Origin: Betaproteobacteria bacterium HGW-Betaproteobacteria-9
GTDB taxonomy: Bacteria; Pseudomonadota; Gammaproteobacteria; Burkholderiales; Burkholderiaceae_C
DNA: 64,000 bases
Reading direction: 5' to 3'
Assembly (NCBI GenBank): GCA_002842215.1
Contig: PHCC01000024.1
Coordinates: forward strand, 1-64,000
Below are positions 48,030 through 57,194 of this stretch, piece after piece. Position 1 is the first letter of the stretch. Each line of letters starts with the position of its first letter. Both the position numbers and the translations under genes were made by a program. Below the pieces are notes generated by a model. That model searched no databases. It was not told where the DNA came from and saw only the letters and a program-made list of their open reading frames with translations.

Positions 48030-48467
48030 ATGTTCAAAAAAATTCTGGTCCCCACCGATGGCTCGACCCTGGCGCAGAGCGCCGCCATCACCGCTGCCCA
48101 GCTCGCCAAGAGCCAGGGTGCGCAGGTCGTGGGCGTGTATGTGATCGACCCGTTCCCCTACATCGGTATCGGTGATGCGTCTGCTGTGGGTCTGCAGGCC
48201 TACATGGCCGAAGCCCGCAGCGCCGCCGGACAAGCGCTGGAGGCCCTGGGCCAGGTCTGCAAAGACGAGGGTGTGCCCTTCGCCGGTGACACCATCGAAC
48301 GCAACGTGGTCTACGAAGGCGTGATCGAGACCGCGCAGGCCGAAGGTTGCGACCTGATCGTCATGGCGTCGCACGGGCGCACGGGCGTGAAGGCCCTGAT
48401 CCTGGGCAGCGTGGCGCAGAAGGTGCTCACGCACGCCAGCATGCCGGTGATGATCGTCAAAGGCTGA
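48030..48467 (+). CDS. Universal stress protein (UspA family)
   Basis: A 145-residue single-domain UspA protein starting MFKKILVPTDGSTLAQSAA and ending in the nucleotide-binding region VMASHGRTGVKALILGSVAQ, with the terminal strand MPVMIVKG. Cytosolic stress response/ATP-binding role by family. The ribosome-binding site AAGGAGATAT precedes the ATG at 48030. The 135-base gap before it contains a possible -10 (TAAGAT, 47942-47947) but no convincing -35, so the gene may have its own promoter. It is convergent with the ABC binding-protein gene, with a repeat/hairpin between. Confidence 0.93.
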   Translation: MFKKILVPTDGSTLAQSAAITAAQLAKSQGAQVVGVYVIDPFPYIGIGDASAVGLQAYMAEARSAAGQALEALGQVCKDEGVPFAGDTIERNVVYEGVIETAQAEGCDLIVMASHGRTGVKALILGSVAQKVLTHASMPVMIVKG

Positions 48468-48469
48468 AG

Positions 48470-48530
48470 GAAACACCCCCGCAGCGCTTCGCGCTACCCC
48501 CTCAAAGGGGGCGGCGACGCAGGGGGTTAC
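48470..48530. repeat. Palindromic GC-rich element between uspA-like gene and ABC binding protein
   Basis: A CCCCCT (48497-48502)/AGGGGG (48506-48511) hairpin is set between CGCAGCGC and CGCAGGGGG blocks, similar in style to the GC-rich intergenic repeats elsewhere in the window. It lies exactly between convergent genes and overlaps the last codons of the minus-strand gene (stop at 48527). Bidirectional terminator is plausible, though T-runs are lacking. Confidence 0.4.
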
Positions 48531-49660
48531 CTCCGAAACCTGCCTGAGGCGTCCACGATCGACAGGTCGGCGAAATCGAGGCCCGTGTGGTTGTCCGGTC
48601 CGTAGCTCACGCTCAGGCCGCCGATGTTGAAGTTCTGCAGGCCCTCCAGCGCGTCGCGCAGGCCCTCGGATGTCGGGTTGGGCCCGGCGCGGCGCAGGCC
48701 CTCGACCAGCACTTTGGCCGCTGCAAAGCCTTCGATCATCGCGGGTGACACGCCCTCCATGCCCTTGGCCTTGGCCAGCGTCTGAGCCTCGCGGATCAGG
48801 GGGTAAGTCAGCGAGCGCTCATTCGGGAAGACCTGGGTCACGATCACGCCGTGTGCGTGTTCACCCAGCAGCTTGATGAAACCCTCCGACGCGTTGTTGG
48901 ACAGGGTGACGATCTGCGCCCTTGAGCCCGCAGCGCGGATCGCCTTGGCCGCGTTGGCGGTGTTGCCGGCCGAGCCGATCACCATCACGGCCTGGGCTTT
49001 CTGCTGGGTCACTTGCTGGGCCAGCGCGGCAAACTCGGGCTTGTCACGCGGAAATTTCTCCAGCAGCAGCGGCTTCTGCCCGGCCTTGTCGAAGCCTTTT
49101 TGTGCCCCGGCGGCCGAATCCGCGCCAAAGGAGTCGTCGGTCTGCAGCACCGCGATGCGCGTCATGCCGATGCTGGCCAGGTGTTCGATGGCCTTGGCCG
49201 CTTCGCGCTGGTAGGTGGCGCGCACGTTGAAGACCCAGGGGTTGACGGGGGTGTGCAGCGCCATGGCGCCCGTGCTGGGGCCCACCAGCGGCAGCTTGTG
49301 CTCCGCCAGCAGCGGCAACAGAGCCTGCGCGTGCGGTGTGCCGCGGTTCAGGAACAGCGCCAGCACCTTCTGTTTCGTGATCAGCTCGCCGGCCACCTCG
49401 ACCGTGCGCTTGGGGTCGAACTGGTCGTCCACCGAGATCAGTTCGATCTTCTGGCCGTTCACGCCGCCGCGCGCATTGACCGCGTCCAGGTAGAGCCTGG
49501 CGCCTTCGGTGTTCTCTTTCACGCCGGCCGACACCGAACCGGTGAAGCCCGAGGGCTGGCCGATGCGCAGCTGGGCCCAGGCGGGCATGGCGAGGGTGGT
49601 GAGGGCCGCCAGGCAGGCGGTGACCAGAGCCAGGCGGTGCCTTGGGCGGGTGTGTGTCAT
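48527..49660 (-). CDS. ABC transporter substrate-binding protein (branched-chain amino-acid/amide type)
   Basis: A 377-residue periplasmic binding protein of the LivJ/Peripla_BP_6 type. It has a Sec signal peptide (residues 1-29, ending MPAWA|Q), then the type I periplasmic fold (LRIGQPSGFTGSVSAGVKENTEGARL ... GGVNGQKIELISVDDQFDP). The ligand may be an amino acid, amide or short organic acid; no permease or ATPase gene is adjacent, so it is an orphan binding protein in this window. Preceded by TGGAGACA (ribosome-binding site) before the ATG at 49660, and divergent from uvrA with 129 bases between. Confidence 0.88.
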   Translation of the reverse strand: MTHTRPRHRLALVTACLAALTTLAMPAWAQLRIGQPSGFTGSVSAGVKENTEGARLYLDAVNARGGVNGQKIELISVDDQFDPKRTVEVAGELITKQKVLALFLNRGTPHAQALLPLLAEHKLPLVGPSTGAMALHTPVNPWVFNVRATYQREAAKAIEHLASIGMTRIAVLQTDDSFGADSAAGAQKGFDKAGQKPLLLEKFPRDKPEFAALAQQVTQQKAQAVMVIGSAGNTANAAKAIRAAGSRAQIVTLSNNASEGFIKLLGEHAHGVIVTQVFPNERSLTYPLIREAQTLAKAKGMEGVSPAMIEGFAAAKVLVEGLRRAGPNPTSEGLRDALEGLQNFNIGGLSVSYGPDNHTGLDFADLSIVDASGRFRR

Positions 49661-49789
49661 GTGTTTGTCTCCAGCGATGGCGACAGTCTAGGCGCGGCGC
49701 CGTTCCGGGAAATTGTGGAAATGACGTAGCCGCGCACGGTGCGGGGCTTGCGCTCCTAGAATGTTTGCCTCCCCACCGGAAGCCCCCTC

Positions 49790-52700
49790 ATGTCTGATGC
49801 GCACCCGCTCCTGAACCCCTCGTCCCCGTCCGAACCCGCGGACGCTGCGCCGGCAGACAGCCCGGCGCACACCGAGACCGGGCTGATCCGCATCCGCGGC
49901 GCGCGCCAGCACAACCTGAAGAACATCGACCTCGACATCCGCACCGGTGAACTCACGGTGGTCACCGGCCCCAGCGGCTCGGGCAAGTCCAGCCTGGTGT
50001 TCGACACCCTGTTCGCCGAAGGCCAGCGCCGCTACGTGGAGACCTTCAGCGCCTACGCGCGCCAGTTCCTCGACCGCATGGACAAACCCGCGGTGGACCG
50101 GGTGGACGGCGTGCCGCCGGCCATCGCCATCGACCAGACCAACCCGGTGCGCAGCTCGCGTTCGACCGTGGGCACGATGACCGAGCTCAACGACCACCTG
50201 AAGCTCCTGTTCGCGCGCGGCGCCGACCTGTTCGACCGCGAGACCGCGCTGCCGGTGCGGCACGATTCGCCGGAGTCGATCTACGCGGAACTGCAGAAGC
50301 GTTGTGTTGAGTTGAACGATCCCAGGTTGGTGGTCACGTTCCCAGTCGAATTGCCGGCCAGCACCACACCAGAAGAAATCGAACAATGGCTCTCGGCCAG
50401 TGGCTACACGCGCGTGCAGGCCGAGCGCGTGGTGCAGCGCGCCGCGCCCATGCCCGACGCCAAAGCGGCCAAGACCCCCAAGGCCAAAGCCGCCAAGGCG
50501 GTCAAGGACGCAGCGGTCAGCGAGTCGGTGAAGGTGCTCGATGTGGTGGCCGATCGCTTCCGCATCGGCACCGCCGAGCAGGTGCGGGTCTTGGAAGCCA
50601 TTGAAGCGGGGCTCAAGCGCGGCAGCGGCAAGCTGATGGTGTACGTGCTGGGTGACGAAGGCACCGAACCGGTGATCTGGAGGTTCTCCACCGGGCTGCA
50701 TTGCCCCGAAAGCGACATCCGCTACAGCGACCCCACGCCGTCGATGTTCTCGTTCAACTCGGCCGTGGGTGCTTGCGAGGCCTGCCGCGGTTTCGGCCGC
50801 GTGATCGGGGTGGACTACGGCCTCGTGATCCCGAACGACAAGCTCACGTTGCGCAACGGCGCGATCAAGATCTTCCAGACCCCGGCCTGGAAAGAGGCGC
50901 AGGACGACCTGATGCGCCACGCTGAAAGCGCGGGCATCCCGCGCGACACGCCCTGGAACAAGCTCACGCCCGAGCAGCAGCACTGGGTGAAGGCCGGGTC
51001 GCCGAACTGGAACGGCAAGTGGAACCAGCACTGGTTCGGCATCGCGCGCTTCTTCGAGTACCTGGAGAGCAAGGCCTACAAGATGCACATCCGCGTGCTC
51101 TTGTCCAAGTACCGCAGCTACACCGAATGTCCGAGCTGCGGCGGCGCGCGCCTGAAGACCGACAGCCTGTTGTGGCGTATCGGCACGAAAGCCCAGGCCG
51201 ATGCGGTGCTGCCGCCCGAAATGCGTTATTTGCCGAAGGGTGTGAAGTGGTCGCGTGCGCAGCTGGAGGCTTTGCCCGGCCTGTGTCTGCACGACCTGAT
51301 GCTGCTGCCGCTGGACAAGTTGCGGGTGTTCTTTGCCGCGCTGGACAAGACGCTGGTCCCGGCGGGCTCGGACCTCGCGGGCGCCGGCCAGGCGCAGGCG
51401 GTGCGTCTGCTGTTCGAAGAAATCAACACCCGCATCCGCTACCTGTGCGAGGTCGGCATCGGCTACCTCACGCTCGACCGCCAGAGCCGCACGCTCAGCG
51501 GTGGCGAGGTGCAGCGCATCAACCTCACCACCGCGCTGGGCACCTCGCTGGTGAACACGCTGTTTGTGCTCGACGAACCCAGCATCGGCCTGCACCCGCG
51601 CGACATGGCGCGCATCAACGACGCCATGCTGCGCCTGCGCGATGCCGGCAACACCCTCGTGGTGGTGGAGCACGACCCGGCCGTGATGCTGGCCGCCGAC
51701 CGCCTGATCGACATGGGTCCCGGTCCGGGCGAACGCGGCGGCCAGATCGTGTTCGACGGCACGCCCGAAGCGATCCGCAGCGCCGACACGCTGACCGGCG
51801 CCTACCTCGGCGCACGCAAGACCGTGGGCATGGGCTTCAAGCGCATGGTGACCGACAGCACGCCGCGCCTCATCCTGGAGGGCGCGCGCGAGCACAACCT
51901 GCAGAACGTGAGTGTCGAGTTCCCGCTGCAGCGCCTGGTGGTGATCACCGGCGTGTCCGGATCGGGCAAGTCGAGCCTGATCCAGGACGTGCTCGCGCCC
52001 GCACTGCTGCGCCATTTCGGCAAGTCCACCGACTCGCCGGGCGCACACGACCGCCTGCTCGGCGCCGACTTCCTGAGCGAGGTCGTTTTCGTTGACCAGT
52101 CGCCCATCGGCAAGACCGCGCGCTCCAACCCGGTGAGCTATGTGGGCGCCTGGGACGCCGTGCGCGCCCTGTTTGCCGACGCGCCGCTATCGCGCCAGCG
52201 CAGCTACACCGCGAGCAAGTTCAGCTTCAACAGCGGCGACGGGCGTTGCCCCACCTGTGGCGGCTCCGGCTTCGAGCACGTGGAGATGCAGTTCCTGAGC
52301 GACGTGTACCTGCGCTGCCCCGACTGCGACGGCAAACGCTACCGGCCCGAGATTCTGGAAGTGAAGATTGAACGCGGTGCCCGCTGGTTCAGCGTGGCCG
52401 ACGCGCTCGACCTCACGGTGAGCGAAGCCGCCGCCTTGTTCGTCAACGACCGCGAAGTCATCCGCGCGCTGCAGCCCATCGTGGACGTGGGGCTGGAGTA
52501 CGTGAAACTGGGCCAACCGGTGCCGACCCTGTCGGGTGGCGAAGCGCAGCGCCTGAAGCTCGCGGGTTTCCTGGCCGAAGCCGCCAAGAGCGCCAGCGCG
52601 AGCCGCCAGCCGATCTCGCGCAAGGGCACGCTGTTCCTGTTCGACGAGCCCACCACCGGCCTGCACTTCGACGACATCGCCAAGCTCATGCGCAGCCTGC

Positions 52701-55700
52701 GCAAGCTGCTTGAAGCCGGGCATTCGCTGGTCGTGATCGAACACAACCTCGACGTGATCCGCGCCGCCGACTGGCTGATCGATCTTGGCCCCGAAGGTGG
52801 CGCGGGCGGTGGTCTGGTGGTGGCCGAGGGCCCGCCCGAAGACGTGCGACAACACCCCACCAGCCACACCGCCAAGGCCTTGCGCGACTACGCCGAGTCC
52901 ATGGGCGAGGTGCACGCGGTGCACGAAGGCCGGCTGGTCGACTACCTGAAGCAGTCGCAGCGCCTGCGCGCCTCGGCCGCGCGCGCCGAGGGGCACAGCA
53001 ACGCGATCCGCATCGTCAACGCCAAGGAACACAACCTCAAGAACCTGAGCGTGGACATCCCGCGCGGCCAGTTCAACGTGATCTCCGGCGTGAGTGGTTC
53101 GGGCAAGTCCACGCTGGCCTTCGACATCCTGTTCAACGAAGGCCAGCGGCGCTACCTCGAATCGCTCAACGCCTACGCGCGCAGCATCGTGCAGCCCGCG
53201 GGTCGGCCCGAGGTGGACGCGGTCTACGGCATCCCGCCCACGGTGGCGATCGAACAGCGGCTCAGCCGCGGCGGGCGCAAGAGCACGGTGGGCACCACCA
53301 CCGAGGTCTGGCACTTCCTGCGCCTGCTCTACGTGAAGCTCGGCACGCAGCATTGTGTGCACGACGGCGCGGCCGTGATGCCGCAAAGCCCGGAGAGCAT
53401 CGCCGCCGGCATCCTCACACGCTACGCCGGTCAACACATCGGCCTGCTCGCGCCGCTGGTGGTGAACCGCAAGGGCGTCTACACCGAGCTGGCCGACTGG
53501 GCGCGTCCGCGCGGCCACACCCACCTGCGGGTGGACGGCGAGTTCCTGCCCACGTCGGGTTTTCCGCGCATCGACCGCTTCAAGGAACACACCATCGAAC
53601 TGCCGGTGGCCGACGGTGTGGTGGACCCGGCCAATGAGGCCTGGCTGCGCACGCAACTGGCCAAGGCGCTGGAGATCGGCAAGGGCCAGGTGCATGTGCT
53701 GCACCAGATGCAAGGCCTGGCGGAGGCCATGGCCGAGGGTTTGAGCACCGTGGGCCTTGGAAAACTGGAAGTCTTCTCCACCAGCCGCGCCTGCCCGGTC
53801 TGCGCCACCAGCTACCCCGAGCTGGACCCGCGCCTGTTTTCGTACAACAGCAAACACGGCTGGTGCCCCGACTGCGTGGGCACGGGCCTGGCGCTGTCGC
53901 GCGAGCAGCGCAAGGCACTCGACGATTCGGTGCGCGACGACAACGAGCGCGGCCGCGAGCAGAGCTTCGCCGAACCCGAGGTGGAAGACCTGGCCGACCG
54001 GCCTTGCCCGGCTTGCGAAGGCACACGATTGAACGCCCAGGCCCGTGCGGTGAGGTTTGGCGGTGTGGGGATCACCGACGTAGCGCGGCTGTCGGTGAAC
54101 GAAGTCCGCTCTTGGGTGCAGGGCTTGATTGACCCCCACGCTACGCCGCTGCGCGGATCGCAGCCCCCCGAGGAGGCTGTTTCGCCTTGGGGCGGCCCGG
54201 CGGCGAAACCTCTGGCTGGTGGGTTTCATGCGTTGACCCAACGCGAAGCCGACATCGCGCGCGACCTGCTGCCGGAGATTGAAAGCCGCCTGGCCTTCCT
54301 CGAAGAGGTGGGGCTGAACTACCTCACGCTCGACCGCGGCGCGCCCACGCTCAGCGGCGGTGAAGCGCAGCGCATCCGCCTGGCCGCACAGCTCGGCAGC
54401 AACCTGCAGGGCGTGTGTTACGTGCTCGACGAGCCGACCATCGGCCTGCACGCACGCGACAACGCGATCCTGCTCAACGCCCTGCACAAGCTCGGCGAGA
54501 TGGGCAACACCCTGGTGGTGGTGGAGCACGACGAAGACACCATCCGCCGCGCCGACCACATCATCGACATCGGCCCCAGCGCCGGCAAACGCGGTGGCCG
54601 CGTGGTGGCGCAGGGCTCCGTGGCGGACCTGTCGGCGAACGCCGAGTCGGTCACCGGGCGCTACCTGCTGCACGCGATGAAACACCCGCTGCAGGCGCGG
54701 CGAGCCGTGGATCCGGCGGCTCCTGCGCTCGAAGTCCGTGGTGCCAAGCTGCACAACCTGCAGAACCTCACCGTCGCTGTCCCCCTGCAACGCCTCGTCG
54801 TGGTCACTGGCGTCAGCGGCTCGGGCAAGTCCACCTTCGCGCGCGACGTGCTGCTCACCAACGCGGCGGCCGCCGTGTCCCAACGCAGCACCTTCGCCGG
54901 GCGTCAGGCCTGGGACAACGACGGCGAACGCCCCACCTGGACCGGCTGCGACAAGCTGTTGGGCTCCGAGGTGGTGGACCGCGTGCTCGAAGTCGACCAG
55001 ACCCCCATCGGCAAGACGCCGCGCAGCTGCCCGGCCACTTACATCGGTTTCTGGGACACGGTGCGAAAGCTCTTTGCCGACACGCTGGAGGCCAAGGCGC
55101 GCGGTTACGGCCCGGGCCGTTTCAGCTTCAACACCGGCGAAGGCCGCTGTCCGGGTTGCGAGGGCCAGGGCATGCGCACCATCGAGATGAGCTTCCTGCC
55201 CGACGTGAAAGTGCCGTGCGAGGTCTGCCACGGCGCGCGCTTCAACCCCGAAACCCTGGCCGTCACCTGGAAGGGCAAGAGCATCGGCGACGTGCTGCAG
55301 ATGGAGGTGGACGAGGCGGTGAACTTCTTCGCCAGCATGCCCAACATCAGCCACCCGCTGCAGCTGCTGAAAGACGTGGGCCTGGGCTACCTCACGCTGG
55401 GTCAGCCATCACCCACGCTGAGCGGCGGTGAAGCCCAGCGCATCAAACTCGTGACCGAACTCAGCAAGGTGCGCGACGACGTCACGCGCCGCGGCCAGAA
55501 GGCGCCGCACACGCTCTACGTGCTCGACGAACCCACGGTCGGCCTGCACATGGCCGACGTGGAAAAACTCATCCGCGTGCTGCACCGGCTGGTGGATGGC
55601 GGCCACAGCGTGATCGTGATCGAGCATGACCTGGACGTGATGGCCGAAGCCGACTGGATCATCGACCTCGGGCCCGAAGGCGGCGGCGGTGGTGGCCGCG

Positions 55701-55786
55701 TGGTGGCCGAAGCCCCACCCGACGAGGTGGTGCGGCTGGACACGCACACCGGGCGCGTGCTCGGACCGGTGCTCGCGCGGACCTGA
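49790..55786 (+). CDS. uvrA: Tandem (double-length) UvrA excinuclease subunit
   Basis: A 1998-residue protein made of two head-to-tail UvrA-like units, giving four ABC ATPase cassettes. Walker A motifs GPSGSGKSS (about residue 60), GVSGSGKSS (721), GVSGSGKST (1100) and GVSGSGKST (1673) are paired with LSGGE signatures at about 568, 913, 1520 and 1876, and Walker B/His-loop blocks (VLDEPSIGLH ... VVEHD; LFDEPTTGLH ... VIEHN; VLDEPTIGLH ... VVEHD; VLDEPTVGLH ... VIEHD) are all intact. Zinc modules: the first unit's first module has CPES instead of CPxC but keeps CEAC; the others (CPTC/CPDC, CPVC/CPDC, CPGC/CEVC) are complete. Residues 224-245 are a Lys/Ala-rich linker. UvrA normally recognises DNA damage as a dimer of about 940-residue subunits; this fused form could act as a covalent dimer. 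Long UvrA proteins are known in Burkholderiales. No neighbour is a repair gene; no LexA-type operator seen upstream. Confidence 0.93.
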   Translation: MSDAHPLLNPSSPSEPADAAPADSPAHTETGLIRIRGARQHNLKNIDLDIRTGELTVVTGPSGSGKSSLVFDTLFAEGQRRYVETFSAYARQFLDRMDKPAVDRVDGVPPAIAIDQTNPVRSSRSTVGTMTELNDHLKLLFARGADLFDRETALPVRHDSPESIYAELQKRCVELNDPRLVVTFPVELPASTTPEEIEQWLSASGYTRVQAERVVQRAAPMPDAKAAKTPKAKAAKAVKDAAVSESVKVLDVVADRFRIGTAEQVRVLEAIEAGLKRGSGKLMVYVLGDEGTEPVIWRFSTGLHCPESDIRYSDPTPSMFSFNSAVGACEACRGFGRVIGVDYGLVIPNDKLTLRNGAIKIFQTPAWKEAQDDLMRHAESAGIPRDTPWNKLTPEQQHWVKAGSPNWNGKWNQHWFGIARFFEYLESKAYKMHIRVLLSKYRSYTECPSCGGARLKTDSLLWRIGTKAQADAVLPPEMRYLPKGVKWSRAQLEALPGLCLHDLMLLPLDKLRVFFAALDKTLVPAGSDLAGAGQAQAVRLLFEEINTRIRYLCEVGIGYLTLDRQSRTLSGGEVQRINLTTALGTSLVNTLFVLDEPSIGLHPRDMARINDAMLRLRDAGNTLVVVEHDPAVMLAADRLIDMGPGPGERGGQIVFDGTPEAIRSADTLTGAYLGARKTVGMGFKRMVTDSTPRLILEGAREHNLQNVSVEFPLQRLVVITGVSGSGKSSLIQDVLAPALLRHFGKSTDSPGAHDRLLGADFLSEVVFVDQSPIGKTARSNPVSYVGAWDAVRALFADAPLSRQRSYTASKFSFNSGDGRCPTCGGSGFEHVEMQFLSDVYLRCPDCDGKRYRPEILEVKIERGARWFSVADALDLTVSEAAALFVNDREVIRALQPIVDVGLEYVKLGQPVPTLSGGEAQRLKLAGFLAEAAKSASASRQPISRKGTLFLFDEPTTGLHFDDIAKLMRSLRKLLEAGHSLVVIEHNLDVIRAADWLIDLGPEGGAGGGLVVAEGPPEDVRQHPTSHTAKALRDYAESMGEVHAVHEGRLVDYLKQSQRLRASAARAEGHSNAIRIVNAKEHNLKNLSVDIPRGQFNVISGVSGSGKSTLAFDILFNEGQRRYLESLNAYARSIVQPAGRPEVDAVYGIPPTVAIEQRLSRGGRKSTVGTTTEVWHFLRLLYVKLGTQHCVHDGAAVMPQSPESIAAGILTRYAGQHIGLLAPLVVNRKGVYTELADWARPRGHTHLRVDGEFLPTSGFPRIDRFKEHTIELPVADGVVDPANEAWLRTQLAKALEIGKGQVHVLHQMQGLAEAMAEGLSTVGLGKLEVFSTSRACPVCATSYPELDPRLFSYNSKHGWCPDCVGTGLALSREQRKALDDSVRDDNERGREQSFAEPEVEDLADRPCPACEGTRLNAQARAVRFGGVGITDVARLSVNEVRSWVQGLIDPHATPLRGSQPPEEAVSPWGGPAAKPLAGGFHALTQREADIARDLLPEIESRLAFLEEVGLNYLTLDRGAPTLSGGEAQRIRLAAQLGSNLQGVCYVLDEPTIGLHARDNAILLNALHKLGEMGNTLVVVEHDEDTIRRADHIIDIGPSAGKRGGRVVAQGSVADLSANAESVTGRYLLHAMKHPLQARRAVDPAAPALEVRGAKLHNLQNLTVAVPLQRLVVVTGVSGSGKSTFARDVLLTNAAAAVSQRSTFAGRQAWDNDGERPTWTGCDKLLGSEVVDRVLEVDQTPIGKTPRSCPATYIGFWDTVRKLFADTLEAKARGYGPGRFSFNTGEGRCPGCEGQGMRTIEMSFLPDVKVPCEVCHGARFNPETLAVTWKGKSIGDVLQMEVDEAVNFFASMPNISHPLQLLKDVGLGYLTLGQPSPTLSGGEAQRIKLVTELSKVRDDVTRRGQKAPHTLYVLDEPTVGLHMADVEKLIRVLHRLVDGGHSVIVIEHDLDVMAEADWIIDLGPEGGGGGGRVVAEAPPDEVVRLDTHTGRVLGPVLART
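54139..54233 (+). repeat. Intergenic-type GC repeat translated in frame inside uvrA
   Basis: This segment starts CCCACGCTACGCC and includes CAGCCCCCCGAGGAGGCTG and GGGGCGGCCCGGCGGC, the same style of C-run/G-run element seen at 26.4, 31.0 and 38.1 kb. It is read as part of UvrA, encoding roughly residues 1450-1481 (PLRGSQPPEEAVSPWGGP and neighbours) between DVARLSVNEVRSWVQG and the conserved EADIARDLLPEI block, at a loop where UvrA proteins normally have no such sequence. Confidence 0.55.
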
Positions 55787-55819
55787 AATATCTGCTCGGA
55801 CCGAGCCTGTCGAAGCCGT

Positions 55820-56722
55820 TCAGGGGCGCCCGGCGCCCGGCACGCTGACCGTCGTGGTCCAGACCGCGGCTTCGCGGGCCGCCCGGCGGGCTTGTTCGTG
55901 GAAGTCCGGGGCGACACAAACAAACAGGGTGCACCCGTCCGGGCCGCCCAGCGTGCAGGCAAAGGCACCCTGTTCGCCCGTGGAACGGCTTTCGAGCACC
56001 TCGCCGCCGGGGGCCATGCGCACTACGCGGTGGCCGACCGCATCGGCAAACCAGACCGCGCCGTCGGCGTCGAGTGTGGCGCCGTCGGGCGCGGCGCTCA
56101 GGCTGCCCAGCACTGAGGCCATGTCGGTCAGTGCCGGCAGTTCACCAAAGCGGGCCCAGTCGCGGCGGGGCCCCAGGCTGCCATCGGCCCGGATGTCAAA
56201 GGCCGAGATGCGGTTGCCCATGGTCTCGCCCACGATCAGGGTCTGGCCGTCGGGCGTGATCATGCTGCCGTTGGGGAAGTAGAGATCGGTGGCCACCACC
56301 TGGACCGAGCCGTCGGGATCGACCCGCGCCAGGGTGGCTGTTTGCGGCGTACCGCCGCCCATCAGGTCGAAGCCGAAGTTGCCGACATAGGCGCGGCCCT
56401 GGGCATCGACCACCATGTCGTTGAGGTGTCCGAGCGTCACCGACGAGAGGTCGGCGTGGGTGGCGAGGTTGCCGTCGGCTTCCTGTCGCAGGATCCGGCG
56501 GTCACGCATTGACACCACCAGCAGGCGACCGTCGGGCAGCCAGCCCATGCCCGAGGGCTGCCCGGGAACCGCGGCCACCGGCGTCACCTCGCCCTGCAGG
56601 GTCACTCGCACGATCTGCTGGGTGTAGAAGTCCGACAGCCAGAGTTGCCCGTCGTGCCAGCGCGGACTTTCAAAGAAGGTGTATCCCGATACGAGCGGCG
56701 CAAACGCGGCGGTGATGGCCAT
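55820..56722 (-). CDS. SMP-30/gluconolactonase-like beta-propeller protein
   Basis: A 300-residue six-bladed beta-propeller of the SMP-30/LRE family. The metal-binding Glu is in FFESPRWHDGQLWLSD (E18), the Asn of the family in GHLNDMVVDAQGRAYVGNFG and FPNGSMITPDG, and the catalytic Asp in DADGAVWFADA. It would hydrolyse a sugar lactone or similar. The ATG at 56722 is the conserved start; the much longer open frame upstream runs across two plus-strand genes and is not coding. Convergent with uvrA (33 bases apart) and divergent from the cysteine-cluster gene. Confidence 0.88.
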   Translation of the reverse strand: MAITAAFAPLVSGYTFFESPRWHDGQLWLSDFYTQQIVRVTLQGEVTPVAAVPGQPSGMGWLPDGRLLVVSMRDRRILRQEADGNLATHADLSSVTLGHLNDMVVDAQGRAYVGNFGFDLMGGGTPQTATLARVDPDGSVQVVATDLYFPNGSMITPDGQTLIVGETMGNRISAFDIRADGSLGPRRDWARFGELPALTDMASVLGSLSAAPDGATLDADGAVWFADAVGHRVVRMAPGGEVLESRSTGEQGAFACTLGGPDGCTLFVCVAPDFHEQARRAAREAAVWTTTVSVPGAGRP

Positions 56723-56845
56723 GGTGGCTCCTGAAGGTGGTGGGTTGAAGGCGCCACCATAGGGCAGGACACGGGCCGGCCGCAAGCGTAGCGGATCGCC
56801 TGCGCGACGCGGCGCTTCGAGCAGGCCGTGCGGTAATCTGCGCCG

Positions 56846-57178
56846 ATGGCACATCAGGTCATCCACATCCACCCGGCCGCGCCCCTCAAGCCCGCGCTGG
56901 GCGCGCCCTGCAACGGTTGCGGCGTGTGCTGCCTGGCCGAGCCCTGCCCACTGGGTCAGGTGATTTCGCGCAAGCGCCATGGCGCCTGTGGCGCGCTGCG
57001 CTGGAGCGATACCGAGGCGCTGTACCGCTGCGGTGCGATCAGCGATGCCGAAGGCGTGCTCGGTCCGCGCTGGCGCTGGGCTGCGCCGCTGTTGCGCCGG
57101 CTGGCGCGGCGCTGGATCGCCGCCGGCGAAGGCTGCGACGCCACGCTGCAGACCCTGCCGTCCGAACAAAAAACCTGA
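56846..57178 (+). CDS. YkgJ-type cysteine-cluster protein
   Basis: A 110-residue protein with a CxxCxxCC cluster near the N-terminus (PCNGCGVCCLAEPCP: C22, C25, C28, C29 and C34), typical of PF03692/YkgJ proteins, which are predicted to bind zinc or an iron-sulfur cluster. Two later Cys (in HGACGALRW, YRCG) may complete the site. Function unknown. Its stop is 16 bases before the methyltransferase start, so the two are probably co-transcribed. Confidence 0.8.
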   Translation: MAHQVIHIHPAAPLKPALGAPCNGCGVCCLAEPCPLGQVISRKRHGACGALRWSDTEALYRCGAISDAEGVLGPRWRWAAPLLRRLARRWIAAGEGCDATLQTLPSEQKT

Positions 57179-57194
57179 CCCCGCAGCGGCGACA

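Noticed and set aside
49661..49789. SOS/LexA control of uvrA.
   Set aside because: No CTGT-N8-ACAG box or similar palindrome was seen upstream of uvrA; only a -10-like TAGAAT (49757-49762).
52187..55354. A 1055-residue reading frame on the minus strand opposite uvrA.
   Set aside because: It is the antisense of a well-conserved coding region; high GC leaves long stop-free antisense frames. It has no protein-family motifs and is His/Val/Leu-rich as expected from mirror codons.
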